A program made the position numbers and the translations under genes. 64,000 bases of DNA from contig NZ_JAJFES010000016.1 in the NCBI RefSeq assembly GCF_020708045.1, forward strand, positions 48,363 through 112,362, in the 5' to 3' direction. This stretch comes from Massilia sp. IC2-278. Lineage in GTDB: Bacteria; Pseudomonadota; Gammaproteobacteria; Burkholderiales; Burkholderiaceae_D. The notes beneath the pieces are model-generated. The model was given only the letters and a program-made list of their open reading frames with translations, did not search any database and was not told the origin of the DNA. Below are positions 25,662 to 34,632 of this stretch, piece after piece. Position 1 is the stretch's first letter. Each line of letters begins with the position of its first letter.

Positions 25662-26729
25662 ATGCAACACTTCCGTTTATCGTTCATCGTCACTGCCGTG
25701 CTCATGGCCTTGTCGGGCTGGTGGGGCTACGAACATGGAGGCGTGAGCGGCCTGCTGTCGGCGCTGTGGATCACCGCCATCCTGGGCGTGCTCGAGGTCT
25801 CGCTTTCCTTCGACAACGCGGTCGTGAACGCCTCGGTGCTGCGCCACTGGAACGAGTTCTGGCGCAAGCTGTTCCTCACCGTCGGCATCCTGGTGGCGGT
25901 CTTCGGCATGCGCCTGCTGTTCCCGCTGGTGATCGTCTCGGTGGCCACCGGGCTCGGCCTGCTCGACGTCTGGCACATGGCCATCGACACCCCGCAGGAA
26001 TACTCGCGCCACCTGACCGAGCACCATGCGGAAGTGTCGGCCTTTGGCGGCGCCTTCCTGATGCTGGTCTTCCTGAACTTCCTGTTCGACGAGGAAAAGG
26101 AACTGCACTGGCTCGGCTGGATCGAGGAAAAAATCGGCAAGTACGGCTCCGAAGGCCTGGCCGTGCTGCTGACCCTGCTGGCGGTGTTCTTCGCCATGTC
26201 GCTCATGCCCGAGCAGCGCAAGCTGGCCGTGCTGATCTCGGGCGTGGTCGGGGTGGCCGTGTACATCGGCGTGAACTGGATCAGCGGTCTGCTGGAAGAA
26301 GAAGAGCACGACCCGACGGTCGGCAAGATGATCTCGCAGGGCAGCATCGGCGGCTTCCTCTACCTGGAAGTGCTGGATGCCTCGTTCTCGTTCGACGGCG
26401 TGATCGGCGCCTTTGCGATTACGAACGACGTGGTCGTGATCATGCTGGGCCTGGCGATCGGCGCCATGTTCGTGCGGTCGATGACGGTGTTCCTGGTCTA
26501 TAAAGGCACACTGCAGGAATTCGTGTTCCTCGAGCACGGCGCCCACTACGCGATCGGCATCCTGGCCCTGATCATGTTCGCCAGCGTGCACTTCCATATT
26601 CCCGAGTGGTTCACGGGCCTGTCGGGGCTGGCCTTCATCCTGGTGTCGCTGTGGTCGTCGGTGCGCTACCGCAAGCGGGTCGAGGCGGAAGAGGCGCGCG
26701 CCGGTGTCGGCGTATCGTCAGAGGTTTGA
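25662..26729 (+). CDS. DUF475 / TerC-like integral membrane protein
   Basis: 355 residues with about eight transmembrane helices. Two repeated acidic signatures, S-F-D-N-A-V-V-N-A (residues ~47-55) and S-F-D-G-V-I-G-A-F (~245-253), are typical of the TerC/DUF475 metal-transporter fold and probably line a cation pathway. A cytoplasmic loop with E-E-K-E-L-H-W-L-G-W and a charged E-E-E-E-H-D loop separates the two halves. The family is linked to manganese or tellurite resistance, but members labelled DUF475 are largely uncharacterised. ATG 25662 follows an AGAGGAA ribosome site. No yybP-ykoY-type riboswitch was seen upstream. Confidence 0.85.
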   Translation: MQHFRLSFIVTAVLMALSGWWGYEHGGVSGLLSALWITAILGVLEVSLSFDNAVVNASVLRHWNEFWRKLFLTVGILVAVFGMRLLFPLVIVSVATGLGLLDVWHMAIDTPQEYSRHLTEHHAEVSAFGGAFLMLVFLNFLFDEEKELHWLGWIEEKIGKYGSEGLAVLLTLLAVFFAMSLMPEQRKLAVLISGVVGVAVYIGVNWISGLLEEEEHDPTVGKMISQGSIGGFLYLEVLDASFSFDGVIGAFAITNDVVVIMLGLAIGAMFVRSMTVFLVYKGTLQEFVFLEHGAHYAIGILALIMFASVHFHIPEWFTGLSGLAFILVSLWSSVRYRKRVEAEEARAGVGVSSEV

Positions 26730-26867
26730 GGTCATCGGCTTCGGTCCTAAGCTTTACTTAAGCCTGGACCTTTTGACAATCCGTGCGGCCGTGGCAGAAT
26801 GGGCGCCGCGCGGTACTGCCGCGCCAAATCATCCATACACCGCTTCACTTTTGAAACCACACCGATC

Positions 26868-27287
26868 ATGCCGAAAGCCTTGCCCAAGCGCGCCTTTGCC
26901 ATCCTGCTGTCCCTGCTCGTCGCCCTCGTGGTGGTGTTCGGCCTGTACACCTGGTTCACGCTGACCTGGTCCTACTCGGAAGGCACGCGCGCCGGCTACC
27001 TGCAGAAGTTCTCGAACAAGGGCTGGCTGTGCAAGACCTGGGAAGGCGAGATCCTGCTTTCCAGCATGCCGGGGGCGATTCCCGAGCGTTTCGCGTTTAC
27101 CGTGCGCGACGAGAAGCTGGTGCAGAAGCTGCAGTCGACCATGGGCCAGCGCGTGGAAATCAGCTACGAACAGCACCGCGGCGTGCCGACCAGCTGCTTC
27201 GGCGAGACCGAGTATTTCGTCGAGAGCGTGAATACCGGGCCGGTGAATCCGGTGGCGCCGAGCGATGCGCCGGCCGGGGCGCAGTGA
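26868..27287 (+). CDS. conserved hypothetical membrane-anchored protein
   Basis: 139 residues: a basic N-terminus, one transmembrane segment (residues ~9-28), then a periplasmic domain with Y-S-E-G-T-R-A-G-Y-L-Q-K-F-S-N-K-G-W-L-C-K-T-W-E-G, F-A-F-T-V-R-D, and a conserved-looking C-F-G-E-T-E-Y-F-V. Two Cys residues may form a disulfide. Proteins of this shape are widespread in betaproteobacteria, sometimes mislabelled as 6-phosphogluconate dehydrogenase; I assign no function. ATG 26868 fits the membrane-anchor start; the frame is open back to 26799 but that adds a non-signal-like leader. Terminal region runs into a REP element. Confidence 0.75.
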   Translation: MPKALPKRAFAILLSLLVALVVVFGLYTWFTLTWSYSEGTRAGYLQKFSNKGWLCKTWEGEILLSSMPGAIPERFAFTVRDEKLVQKLQSTMGQRVEISYEQHRGVPTSCFGETEYFVESVNTGPVNPVAPSDAPAGAQ

Positions 27288-27351
27288 TACGTTGCACGTA
27301 TCGATAGCGGTTGATTGAGACGAATTGCATATCGGATTCGATACGCGCGCC

Positions 27352-27525
27352 GTAGGGTGGGCACCTGTGCCCACGCGGTCGTGCTTATGCATGCCACAAC
27401 GTCTCCGAAGCTTACGGGAACGCAGCACAAGAAAGCCTACAACATTGGTACGCATGCGATACCAATGCCAGATAGTTACCAGAAGCAGCACGGTACGACC
27501 GCGTGGGCACAGGTGCCCACCCTAC
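27352..27525. repeat. REPIN-like inverted pair (copy 1)
   Basis: Two 31-base elements in inverted orientation, 27352-27382 and 27495-27525, are identical as reverse complements. Each starts GTAGG, contains the internal palindrome GTGGGCAC-CT-GTGCCCAC and ends GCGGTCGT. The 112-base spacer carries a second palindrome CATTGGTA ... TACCAATG (27443-27467). The pair fills the gap between two convergent genes. Confidence 0.85.
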
Positions 27526-27547
27526 AACCCCCTCGCGGCGCTGACGT

Positions 27548-30016
27548 TTACTCCCCGTTCGTCCGCCGCTGGTTCATGATCACTTCCGCCAGCCTGGCCG
27601 CGGCCTGCTGCGCCGACGGCTGCTTCTTCAAGCGCCCCAGCACTTCGCGGGTAATGTTCTCGGACGCCGCACGCTGACGCGCCTCAGCCTTGCGTTCGTT
27701 GATCGCATCCTCGGTCGCCGATAATTCCGCCGCCTGCTCTTCCAGGCGCTTCGTTTCCAGTTCCAGCAGTTCGCGCCGCGAGTCGGCCATCTGCTGGGTG
27801 GTGGCGGCCGTGCGGCGCTGCATCTCGGCGTGCGCCTGGGCGTGTTCGAGCAGCGCGCGCTGGGCGTCGCGCTTTTCAAACGCGGCCTGGGCCGCATCCT
27901 TCTCGGCCGCTTCGCGCGCCAGGGCCAGGCGCGCGGCTTCGGCTTCGGCCTCCGCACGCAGGCGTGCGCTTTCCGCCGTGGCCTGTTCCGAGGCCAGGCG
28001 CGCTGCCGCCTCTTGAATGGCGCGCGCCTCGGATTCGGCCTGCAGGCGCTGCGCCGCCAGCTTTTGCTCGGCCAGCGCCAGGGCGCCGCGCGCCGCCTCG
28101 GCGGCGGTCCGTTCCGCCTCCAGGGCGGCGCGTTCGGCTTCGAGGGCAGCCTCGGTCGCGGCGAGGCGCGCCCCTTCGGCCTGCGCGCGTTCGGCCTGCA
28201 GCTGCGCCAGCTTGGCGGCGGCAGCCGCCTGGGCCTGGGCGGCAGCGGCTTCGGCCTGGGCGGCGGCGGCGGCGGCTTCTTCCTGCGCCGCTTCCTCCAG
28301 CACCCTGGCCGCGGCTTCGCGCTTCGCTTCCAGGGCCGCGTGCTGGGCCTCGGCGATGCGGCGCTCGGCCTCGAACTCGTCGCGCATCAGCGCCGCCTGC
28401 CCTTCTTCCGCCTCGGCCCGGGCCTGGGCGGCGGCGGCCAGCGCGCGTTCGTTTTCCAATTTTTCCTGCAGGCGCGCCAGCGCCGCTTCCTCGGTGCGCA
28501 GGCGTTCGCGCTCGGCCGCCGCAAGCTGCGCGGCCTCGGCTTCGCGTTGCGCGGCCAGGGCCGCCGCGTCGCGCGCCATGGCCGCCTGTTCGTTCGCCAA
28601 GGCCAGCGCCGCTTCGGCCGCCGCGTTCTCGGCCGCGCGCGCCTCGGCGGCGGCGGCGGCCTGGGCCGCGCGAGCTTCGGCCAGCTCGCGCGCGCGGGCC
28701 TGCTGTTCGGCGTCGCGCCCGGCCGCTTCGGCGGCGATGCGGTCGGCCTCGGCGCGCTGCTGCGCGTGCTCGGCCGCCGTCAGCTCGGCCTGCAGGCGGG
28801 CCTCGACCTGCATGCCCGCTTCTTCCTCGGCCTGGGCGCGCAGGAGCGCCGCTTCGCGCAGCTTGCGGTCGGCCTCGATGCGCGCCTCGGTGGCGGCCAC
28901 GATCTTCGCTTCGGCCTCGCGCCGCGCTTCGGCGGTGGCGGCGGCCATCTGCTCCAGGCGCTCGCGGTGGACGGCGGCGTCGCGCAATTCCTTTTCCAGG
29001 TCCAGGCGCGAGCGCACGGTGTCGGCCGCCACCCGCTGCGAATCGGCCTGGGCCTGGGCGATGCTCTCGCGTTCGTGCTCGACGTGAGCCAGGGCGCGCG
29101 CTTCTTCCAGCATGCGCGCTTCGGCGGCGGCGCGGGCAAAGGCCGAGGCCAGCGCGATCTGGTCGGCGCGCTCGCGCTGCACGGCCAGTTCCAGGGCTTC
29201 GGCTTCGAGCTTGGCCAGTTTTTCGGCGGTGACGCGGGCGGCCTTTTCGGCGCGCTCGCGCTCACGCGCCAGCACCGCCACGCGCGCATCGGCGCTGGCG
29301 CTGTGCAGCACCTCTTCGCGCGCCGCATGCACGGCGGCCACGCGCTCGGCGGCCTGGCGCCGCGCTTCCTCGGTCTGGGCCAGCAATTCCTCGGCGGCGC
29401 GCGCCGCTTCCATCGCCATCGCCGCTTCGGCTTCGATCTGTTCGGCGGCGCGCCGGCGCGCTTCCTCGGCGGCGCGGGCGCGGGTTTCGGCGGCCAGGCG
29501 GCTTTCGGTGTCGGCCTGCACACGCGCGCGCAGCTCGGTGGTTTCCTGGCGCATCGCTTCCAGGCGTTCGTTCGATGCCTGGGCGGCGGCGCGCAGGGTT
29601 TCCAGGCGGTCGCGGTTGGCTTCGATGGCCTGCTCCGACACCTGGGCGTTCGCCAGCGCGGCGGCTGCGGTGGCGGCATCCATGGCGGCGCGCTCCTCGG
29701 CCAGCGCGCGCGCATGGGCCTCGGCGGCGGCGCGGCTTTCGGCGGCGACATTCGCCTTGGCCTCGGCCTCGACCCGCGCGATCGCTTCCTTGATCGCGGT
29801 CTTTTCCAGTGCGCCACGGTCGGGGGCCGATGCGGCTGCCGGTGTGGCTGCAGATACGGCTGCAGGGGTGGCTGCAGATACGGCTGCCGGCGCCGACGCG
29901 GCTGCCGATACGGGCGCAGGCGCCGGCCTGCCTGCGGATGGCACGTGCCCGCCGGCGGGCGGCGGCAGGTCGATCGTGAAATCGGTATCGTCGTGGGGAG
30001 TCGGTGGGTGTTCCAT
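27548..30016 (-). CDS. giant Ala/Glu/Arg-rich coiled-coil protein
   Basis: 822 residues, almost all predicted alpha-helical coiled coil. The N-terminus is acidic and Pro-rich (E-H-P-P-T-P-H-D-D), followed by an A-A-V-S-A-A-T-P repeat hinge (residues ~30-70), then about 650 residues of heptads with A-E-A-R-R-x-A-E elements. The last ~60 residues are a more ordinary helical domain with E-V-L-G-R-L-K-K-Q-P-S-A-Q-Q-A-A-A-R-L-A-E. No transmembrane segment or signal is seen, so it is probably a cytoplasmic filament or scaffold. ATG 30016 (M-E-H-P-P) or ATG 30055 are alternative starts; neither has a strong ribosome site. No sequence family is recognisable. The extreme composition makes the opposite strand appear open over its whole length. 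Confidence 0.7.
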   Translation of the reverse strand: MEHPPTPHDDTDFTIDLPPPAGGHVPSAGRPAPAPVSAAASAPAAVSAATPAAVSAATPAAASAPDRGALEKTAIKEAIARVEAEAKANVAAESRAAAEAHARALAEERAAMDAATAAAALANAQVSEQAIEANRDRLETLRAAAQASNERLEAMRQETTELRARVQADTESRLAAETRARAAEEARRRAAEQIEAEAAMAMEAARAAEELLAQTEEARRQAAERVAAVHAAREEVLHSASADARVAVLARERERAEKAARVTAEKLAKLEAEALELAVQRERADQIALASAFARAAAEARMLEEARALAHVEHERESIAQAQADSQRVAADTVRSRLDLEKELRDAAVHRERLEQMAAATAEARREAEAKIVAATEARIEADRKLREAALLRAQAEEEAGMQVEARLQAELTAAEHAQQRAEADRIAAEAAGRDAEQQARARELAEARAAQAAAAAEARAAENAAAEAALALANEQAAMARDAAALAAQREAEAAQLAAAERERLRTEEAALARLQEKLENERALAAAAQARAEAEEGQAALMRDEFEAERRIAEAQHAALEAKREAAARVLEEAAQEEAAAAAAQAEAAAAQAQAAAAAKLAQLQAERAQAEGARLAATEAALEAERAALEAERTAAEAARGALALAEQKLAAQRLQAESEARAIQEAAARLASEQATAESARLRAEAEAEAARLALAREAAEKDAAQAAFEKRDAQRALLEHAQAHAEMQRRTAATTQQMADSRRELLELETKRLEEQAAELSATEDAINERKAEARQRAASENITREVLGRLKKQPSAQQAAARLAEVIMNQRRTNGE

Positions 30017-30130
30017 GGTATTTCTCGGTCTGGAAAAGGGAGCCTGCCAAGTCATTATCGGCGAAAGACGCGAATCGTGTCACGCCGAGCTGCGCGGCAA
30101 AACCCTTGCAATTCCGGCCTTCAGGAATGA

Positions 30131-30147
30131 CAACCGACTGTCGGTTG
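30131..30147. promoter_or_regulatory. 17-bp palindrome upstream of the coiled-coil gene
   Basis: CAACCGAC-T-GTCGGTTG, perfect 8-bp arms. It lies between srkA (ends 30171, minus strand) and the coiled-coil gene start (30016), so it could be an operator or a stem of an RNA terminator; no T run follows on either strand. Confidence 0.4.
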
Positions 30148-30170
30148 CGGCGGGCGCCCGAGCGGGCCTT

Positions 30171-31181
30171 TCAGACCGGCCACAGTGGCGGCTCGTCCAT
30201 CAGCGCCACCTGCTCGCGCAGTTCGAGAATGCGGTCCTGCCAGTAGCGCTGGGTGTTAAACCAGGGGAAGGCGGCCGGGAAGGCCGGGTCGTTCCAGCGC
30301 ATCGCCAGCCAGGCCGAATAATGGATCAGGCGCAGGGTGCGCAGGGCCTCGACCAGGTAGAGCTGGCGCGGATCGAAGTCGCAAAAGTCTTCATAGCCGG
30401 CCAGGACGTCGCTCATCTGGCGCACCATGTCCTGGCGCTCGCCCGAGAGCAGCATCCACAAGTCCTGCACCGCCGGCCCCATGCGGCTGTCGTCGAAGTC
30501 GACGAAGTGCGGGCCGTCGCCGGTCCAGAGCACGTTGCCGACGTGGCAGTCGCCGTGCAGGCGCAGCAGCGGCACCTGCCCTGCCCGCTCGTAGCAGCGC
30601 GCCACGCCCTGCAATGCCTGTTCGACCACGCTGGCCCAGGTGGCGCGCAGCTCGGGCGGCAGGAAGTCGTGCCGCAGCAGCCAGTCGAAGGGTTCCTGGC
30701 CGAAGGTGCGCGGGTCGAGCGCCGGGCGCTGCGCATACGATGCCAGTGCGCCGACGGCGTGGATGCGGCCGATGAAGCGCCCGATCCATTCCAGCGTGGC
30801 CGGGTCGCCCAGTTCCGGCGCGCGTCCGCCGCGGCGCGGAAAGACCGCGAAATGAAAACCGTCGAAGCTGTGCAGGGTACGCCCGTCGACCGTCAATGCC
30901 GGCACCACCGGCACTTCGCGTTCGTGCAGCTCGGCGACAAAGGCATGCTCCTCGAGGATGGCATCGGTGCTCCAGCGTTCGGGGCGGTAGAACTTGACCA
31001 CCACCGGCGGCCCCTCTTCGCGCCCGACCTGGTAGACGCGGTTCTCATAGCTGTTCAGGGCCAGCAGGCGGCCGTCGCCGTACAGGCCGAGGCTTTCCAG
31101 GGCGTCGAGCACGCGCTCGGGGCCGAGCCTGGCAAAGGGGTGGGAACCTGATGAATCCGGCAAACCTGACAAATTATCCAT
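30171..31181 (-). CDS. srkA: stress response serine/threonine kinase A
   Basis: 336 residues of the SrkA (YihE) family, a Ser/Thr kinase with an aminoglycoside-phosphotransferase-like fold that in E. coli protects cells from envelope and oxidative stress death. The ATP-contact region holds N-S-Y-E-N-R-V-Y-Q and V-V-V-K-F-Y-R-P; the catalytic loop is H-G-D-C-H-V-G-N-V-L-W and the metal motif F-V-D-F-D-D-S-R-M-G-P, both intact. ATG 31181 (M-D-N-L-S-G) is chosen; the frame is open upstream to 31232 but the extra residues are unlike the family. Length agrees with E. coli (328). Confidence 0.92.
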   Translation of the reverse strand: MDNLSGLPDSSGSHPFARLGPERVLDALESLGLYGDGRLLALNSYENRVYQVGREEGPPVVVKFYRPERWSTDAILEEHAFVAELHEREVPVVPALTVDGRTLHSFDGFHFAVFPRRGGRAPELGDPATLEWIGRFIGRIHAVGALASYAQRPALDPRTFGQEPFDWLLRHDFLPPELRATWASVVEQALQGVARCYERAGQVPLLRLHGDCHVGNVLWTGDGPHFVDFDDSRMGPAVQDLWMLLSGERQDMVRQMSDVLAGYEDFCDFDPRQLYLVEALRTLRLIHYSAWLAMRWNDPAFPAAFPWFNTQRYWQDRILELREQVALMDEPPLWPV

Positions 31182-31269
31182 ACCGCCATTGTAAGGCGGC
31201 GCGCAGATTTTCGTGTGCCGCAGGCCCGCCACGCGTTAAACTGGCGGCTTCACCGCAACAAGGCACCCC

Positions 31270-31962
31270 ATGCAACTCGAACAGCCCCTCACCGAAAAAG
31301 AATTCGACGAACTCGACCAGTTCCTCCTCTCCGAGCGCAGCCCGGAAGACGCGATGACGATGGACACCCTCCACGGCTACCTGACCGCGATCGCGATCGG
31401 CCCGGAAACCATCATGCCGGCCGAGTGGCTGCCGCGCGTCTGGGGCCAGGACGGCAAGCAGGCGCCGAAGTGGAAGAACGCCAAGGAAGAAGAACGCATC
31501 CTCAACCTGATCATGCGTTTCATGAACGAAGTGCTGATCACCTTCGAGGTCGCGCCGAAGGAATTCGAGCCGCTGTACTGCGAGCACGAGCACAACGGCC
31601 AGACCCTGATCGACGCCGAAGCCTGGTGCTGGGGCTTCTGGGAAGGCATGGAACTGCGCCCGGGTTCCTGGGACCCGGTGTGGGATTCCGAAGTCGGCGA
31701 GCTGATGCGCCCGCTGTATTTGCTCGGCGCCGACGAGATCGAGGAAGACGAGCTGCCGCTGGTCGAAGACCCGGTCAAGGCCCACCAGCTGGCGCTCGAA
31801 ATCGAGGCCAACCTGCCGGCGATCTACCGCTACTGGCTGCCGCTGCGCAAGCCGGCGGTCGAGACCATCCGCAACGAAGGGCCGAAGACCGGCCGCAACG
31901 ACGACTGCCCTTGCGGCAGCGGCAAGAAGTTCAAGAAGTGCTGCGGGGCCGACCAGGCTTGA
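31270..31962 (+). CDS. UPF0149/YecA family protein with C-terminal SEC-C zinc motif
   Basis: 230 residues. The N-terminal domain (E-F-D-E-L-D-Q-F-L-L ... M-D-T-L-H-G-Y-L-T-A-I) is the YecA/UPF0149 helical domain of unknown function. After an acidic helix the protein ends with R-N-D-D-C-P-C-G-S-G-K-K-F-K-K-C-C, the SEC-C zinc-binding motif also found at the end of SecA, likely mediating ribosome or SecB contact. The fusion of these two is common in proteobacteria. It is monocistronic with a strong terminator. Confidence 0.88.
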   Translation: MQLEQPLTEKEFDELDQFLLSERSPEDAMTMDTLHGYLTAIAIGPETIMPAEWLPRVWGQDGKQAPKWKNAKEEERILNLIMRFMNEVLITFEVAPKEFEPLYCEHEHNGQTLIDAEAWCWGFWEGMELRPGSWDPVWDSEVGELMRPLYLLGADEIEEDELPLVEDPVKAHQLALEIEANLPAIYRYWLPLRKPAVETIRNEGPKTGRNDDCPCGSGKKFKKCCGADQA

Positions 31963-31972
31963 TGCAGGAATG

Positions 31973-32000
31973 AACCGGGGCGCGTCCCCGGTTTTTTTTC
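31973..32000 (+). terminator. intrinsic terminator after the UPF0149 gene
   Basis: AACCGGGG-CGCGT-CCCCGGTT followed by a run of T residues (eight in total at the 3' side). Strong bipartite terminator 10 bases after the stop codon. Confidence 0.9.
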
Positions 32001-32001
32001 G

Positions 32002-33156
32002 TCATGGCGCCACGGCCAGCGTCGGCGCTTCGCCGAACGGCCGGCAATCGACCGGGATGTCGATGACGAAGGTGGTGCCGCGCTCGCGCGAACTGTCGAC
32101 GCCGACGCTGCCGCCATGGCTCTCGGCCACCGCGCGCACGTAGGGCAGCCCGATGCCCCAGCCGGCCTTCACGCCCTGGCGCGCCGCTTCCGCGCGGCGG
32201 TACATCTGGAAGATGCTTTCCTGCTCATCTTGCGGGATCGGCTCGCCGTGGTTGTGGACGGTGAGCAGCAGGCGCTCGTGCACCTCGTCGATCTTGATGG
32301 TGACCGGCGTGCCGGGCGTGCCGTACTTGGCCGCGTTCGACAGCATGTTCTCGATCGCGCGCCAGAGCGCCTTGCGGTCCCACCAGCCGTGTACCGAGTG
32401 CGGCGTCATGTGCACCGGCAGGCCCTGGTGGGCCACCGCGTCGAGCTGGACTTCGCGCACCAGTTCGCAGATGTCGAACGCGCTCAGTTCCAGCGGCACT
32501 TTCTGGCCGCCATGGAAGGCCATCGAATCGAGCAGCTCGCTCACCATGCCGCCCATGCGCTGCACGCTCGACAGCGCCTTGGCGGCCACGGTGCGGATGC
32601 GCGCCGGGTCGTTCGTCATGAGGATGATTTCCAGCGCCATCGAGGCCGCATGCAGCGGCCCGCGCAGATCGTGGGTGAGCGCCGCCGTGAAGCGCTCGCG
32701 CAGGCCCTGGTGGACCAGGGTAAAGGCATTCACGGCTTCCTTGATGCCGGCATCGATCGAGCTGTCGATCACCAGCACCTCGGCGTGGCTGAGCGAGATG
32801 CCGTCGCGCGCCAGCGCTTCCAGGATGCAGCGGCGCAGGATCTGGTATTCGTCGATCAGGGCCACATGGTCGTAGCTGGTGATGCGGGCGCGCTCGCCGC
32901 CGTGCTCGGCCGCGACCGTGGTGCCGTCGGCGCCGCCCTGGCGGCCATAGCCGGGCGTCAGGCTTTCGGCGATGTTGTCGTAGAAGACGGGCAGCGTGTC
33001 GATCAGCACCGGGTGGCGCAGCTGGGCCGCTTCCTCGACGTTCGCGCGCACCGCACGTTCCCAGTCGGCGAACACCTGTTCGCGCAGGGCGAGCATGCGC
33101 GTCGATGTGGCCGACAGATCGGCGGTATCCTGCTTCTGGTCGCTGGCGTAGGTCAC
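32002..33156 (-). CDS. sensor histidine kinase with RsbRD-like N-terminal domain
   Basis: 384 residues, no transmembrane segment. Residues ~20-150 form an all-helical domain (W-E-R-A-V-R-A-N-V ... L-P-V-F-Y-D-N-I-A-E) like the RsbRD N-terminal sensor of stressosome-related proteins. The kinase core has the HisKA helix F-T-A-A-L-T-H-D-L-R-G-P-L with the phosphorylated His at ~179, then N-M-L-S-N-A-A-K-Y-G (N box) and G-I-G-L-P-Y-V (G box). The start codon is GTG (33156) with AGGAGG 7 bases upstream, which fixes it. A cytoplasmic input kinase; no response regulator is adjacent. Confidence 0.9.
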   Translation of the reverse strand: MTYASDQKQDTADLSATSTRMLALREQVFADWERAVRANVEEAAQLRHPVLIDTLPVFYDNIAESLTPGYGRQGGADGTTVAAEHGGERARITSYDHVALIDEYQILRRCILEALARDGISLSHAEVLVIDSSIDAGIKEAVNAFTLVHQGLRERFTAALTHDLRGPLHAASMALEIILMTNDPARIRTVAAKALSSVQRMGGMVSELLDSMAFHGGQKVPLELSAFDICELVREVQLDAVAHQGLPVHMTPHSVHGWWDRKALWRAIENMLSNAAKYGTPGTPVTIKIDEVHERLLLTVHNHGEPIPQDEQESIFQMYRRAEAARQGVKAGWGIGLPYVRAVAESHGGSVGVDSSRERGTTFVIDIPVDCRPFGEAPTLAVAP

Positions 33157-33265
33157 GCGTGGTCCTCCTGGCTGGCTTCGTATCCAGCCTGCATGGTACG
33201 CCGGATACGTCCGCGGCGTCGCTCAGCAGTATGGACGGGGTGCGGCCGAGCCCCGCAGGGGCCGC

Positions 33266-34393
33266 TCAGGCCGCCGTTTCCAGTTGCCGCTCGCACAGCG
33301 CCGCCAGCAGGTCCGAACGCCCGACCACGCCGACCACGGCCCCACCCTCCCCGGTGATCGCCACCTGGTGGTGGCCCTCGCCGCTCAGCAGCGGCACCAG
33401 CCGCGCCAGCGGCGCAGCGGCGTCGAGCACGGCGACGATGCGGTGCATCGCGTCCTCCACGCGCGGCGCGGCGCCCGGCACCAGCGCGCGCAGGCGGGCG
33501 CCCCATCCGCTCTGGCGCAGCAGGTCTTCCTGCGACAGGAAGCCGAGCAGGCGCCGGCCTTCGTCCAGCACCGGCACGCCCTGCAGGCGGTGGCGCAACA
33601 GCAGTTCGCGCGCATGCTCCAGGGTGTCGCGCGGGCCGACCGCGACCACGTGGCGCGACATCAGTTCGGCGCAGCTGCGTTCGCGGAAGTGGCGGTGCAG
33701 GGCCAGTTGGCGGGCGTCGTCGACGATCGCCAGCAGATCGTCGCGGCTGACGTCCAGCACCTCGCCGTATCGGGTCATGGCCGCTTCCAGGTCCTGTTCC
33801 GTGATGCCGAGGCGTGCGGCCGGGGCCGGGTCGCCGGTGGCGTGGATGTTGCGGTCGGCCGCGTGCGGCGCGTGCGGGTAGCGGCGGCCGGTCAGGTTGT
33901 TGTAGAGGAGCGCGGTGCCGACGATGACGGTGGAATTGAGCGCCACCGGCAGCAGGGCGAACTGCCAGCTGGCCGCATGCACCGCCGCGCCGCCCAGCAC
34001 CGCGGTCAGGGCCACGGCGCCGCCGGGCGGATGCAGGCAGCGCAGCGCGAACATGGCGGCAATCGCCAGGCAGCCGGCCAGCGGCGCGGCCAGCAGCGGG
34101 TCGGGCACCAGGTGCCAGCAGCCGACGCCGACCAGGGCCGACAGGGTATTCCCGCCGACCACCGACCAGGGCTGGGCCAGCGGGCTGGCCGGCACGCAGA
34201 ACAGCAGCACGGCCGAGGCGCCCATGGGCGCGATCAGCCAGGCGGCAAGGCCTGGCGCCAGCATGTGGCTGGCCAGTGCGGTAACGAACAGGCCGACGCA
34301 GGCTCCGACGGTGGCGCGCAGGCGCTCGGTGCGGCTGGCGGCAAGCGGCTGCGGCAGGAAGCCGTGCAGCCATTGGGTAAAACTTGCTTGCAT
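33266..34393 (-). CDS. HPP family membrane protein with two CBS domains
   Basis: 375 residues. The N-terminal half (residues ~1-185) has four to five transmembrane helices with the family motif L-H-P-P-G-G-A-V-A-L; HPP proteins are implicated in nitrite or anion transport in some phototrophs, otherwise unknown. The C-terminal half has a tandem CBS module (C-A-E-L-M-S-R-H-V-V-A-V ... V-P-V-L-D-E-G-R-R-L-L-G-F and V-G-V-V-G-R-S-D-L), a ligand- or nucleotide-responsive regulatory pair. ATG 34393 (M-Q-A-S-F-T-Q) is preferred to the open frame up to 34645, which would run into the divergent hydrolase promoter. Confidence 0.87.
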   Translation of the reverse strand: MQASFTQWLHGFLPQPLAASRTERLRATVGACVGLFVTALASHMLAPGLAAWLIAPMGASAVLLFCVPASPLAQPWSVVGGNTLSALVGVGCWHLVPDPLLAAPLAGCLAIAAMFALRCLHPPGGAVALTAVLGGAAVHAASWQFALLPVALNSTVIVGTALLYNNLTGRRYPHAPHAADRNIHATGDPAPAARLGITEQDLEAAMTRYGEVLDVSRDDLLAIVDDARQLALHRHFRERSCAELMSRHVVAVGPRDTLEHARELLLRHRLQGVPVLDEGRRLLGFLSQEDLLRQSGWGARLRALVPGAAPRVEDAMHRIVAVLDAAAPLARLVPLLSGEGHHQVAITGEGGAVVGVVGRSDLLAALCERQLETAA

Positions 34394-34632
34394 GACAGAA
34401 CGATTTAAAGCGAAGACCGCCATTACACCATACATGGCGCGGGCCTTGCTGACGCTAGAGCGTCCGCGTTTGCTTGCACATCGTCTGGTTGAGCACGCAA
34501 ATTCGTCAAAGCGCGTTGGCGCACGGACAGTGCAATCGTGCAAGGCGATGCTGGTCCCAGCGAAGGACAGGCATGCACGAGCGGCGCGCCGCGCTGCGTG
34601 ATGCCGAATTTGACGAAAAGGGAGTACCCCAC

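Noticed and set aside
27830..31151. Long plus-strand ORFs opposite the coiled-coil gene
   Set aside because: Biased repeats give an open frame on both strands; the minus strand has heptads and a plausible start.
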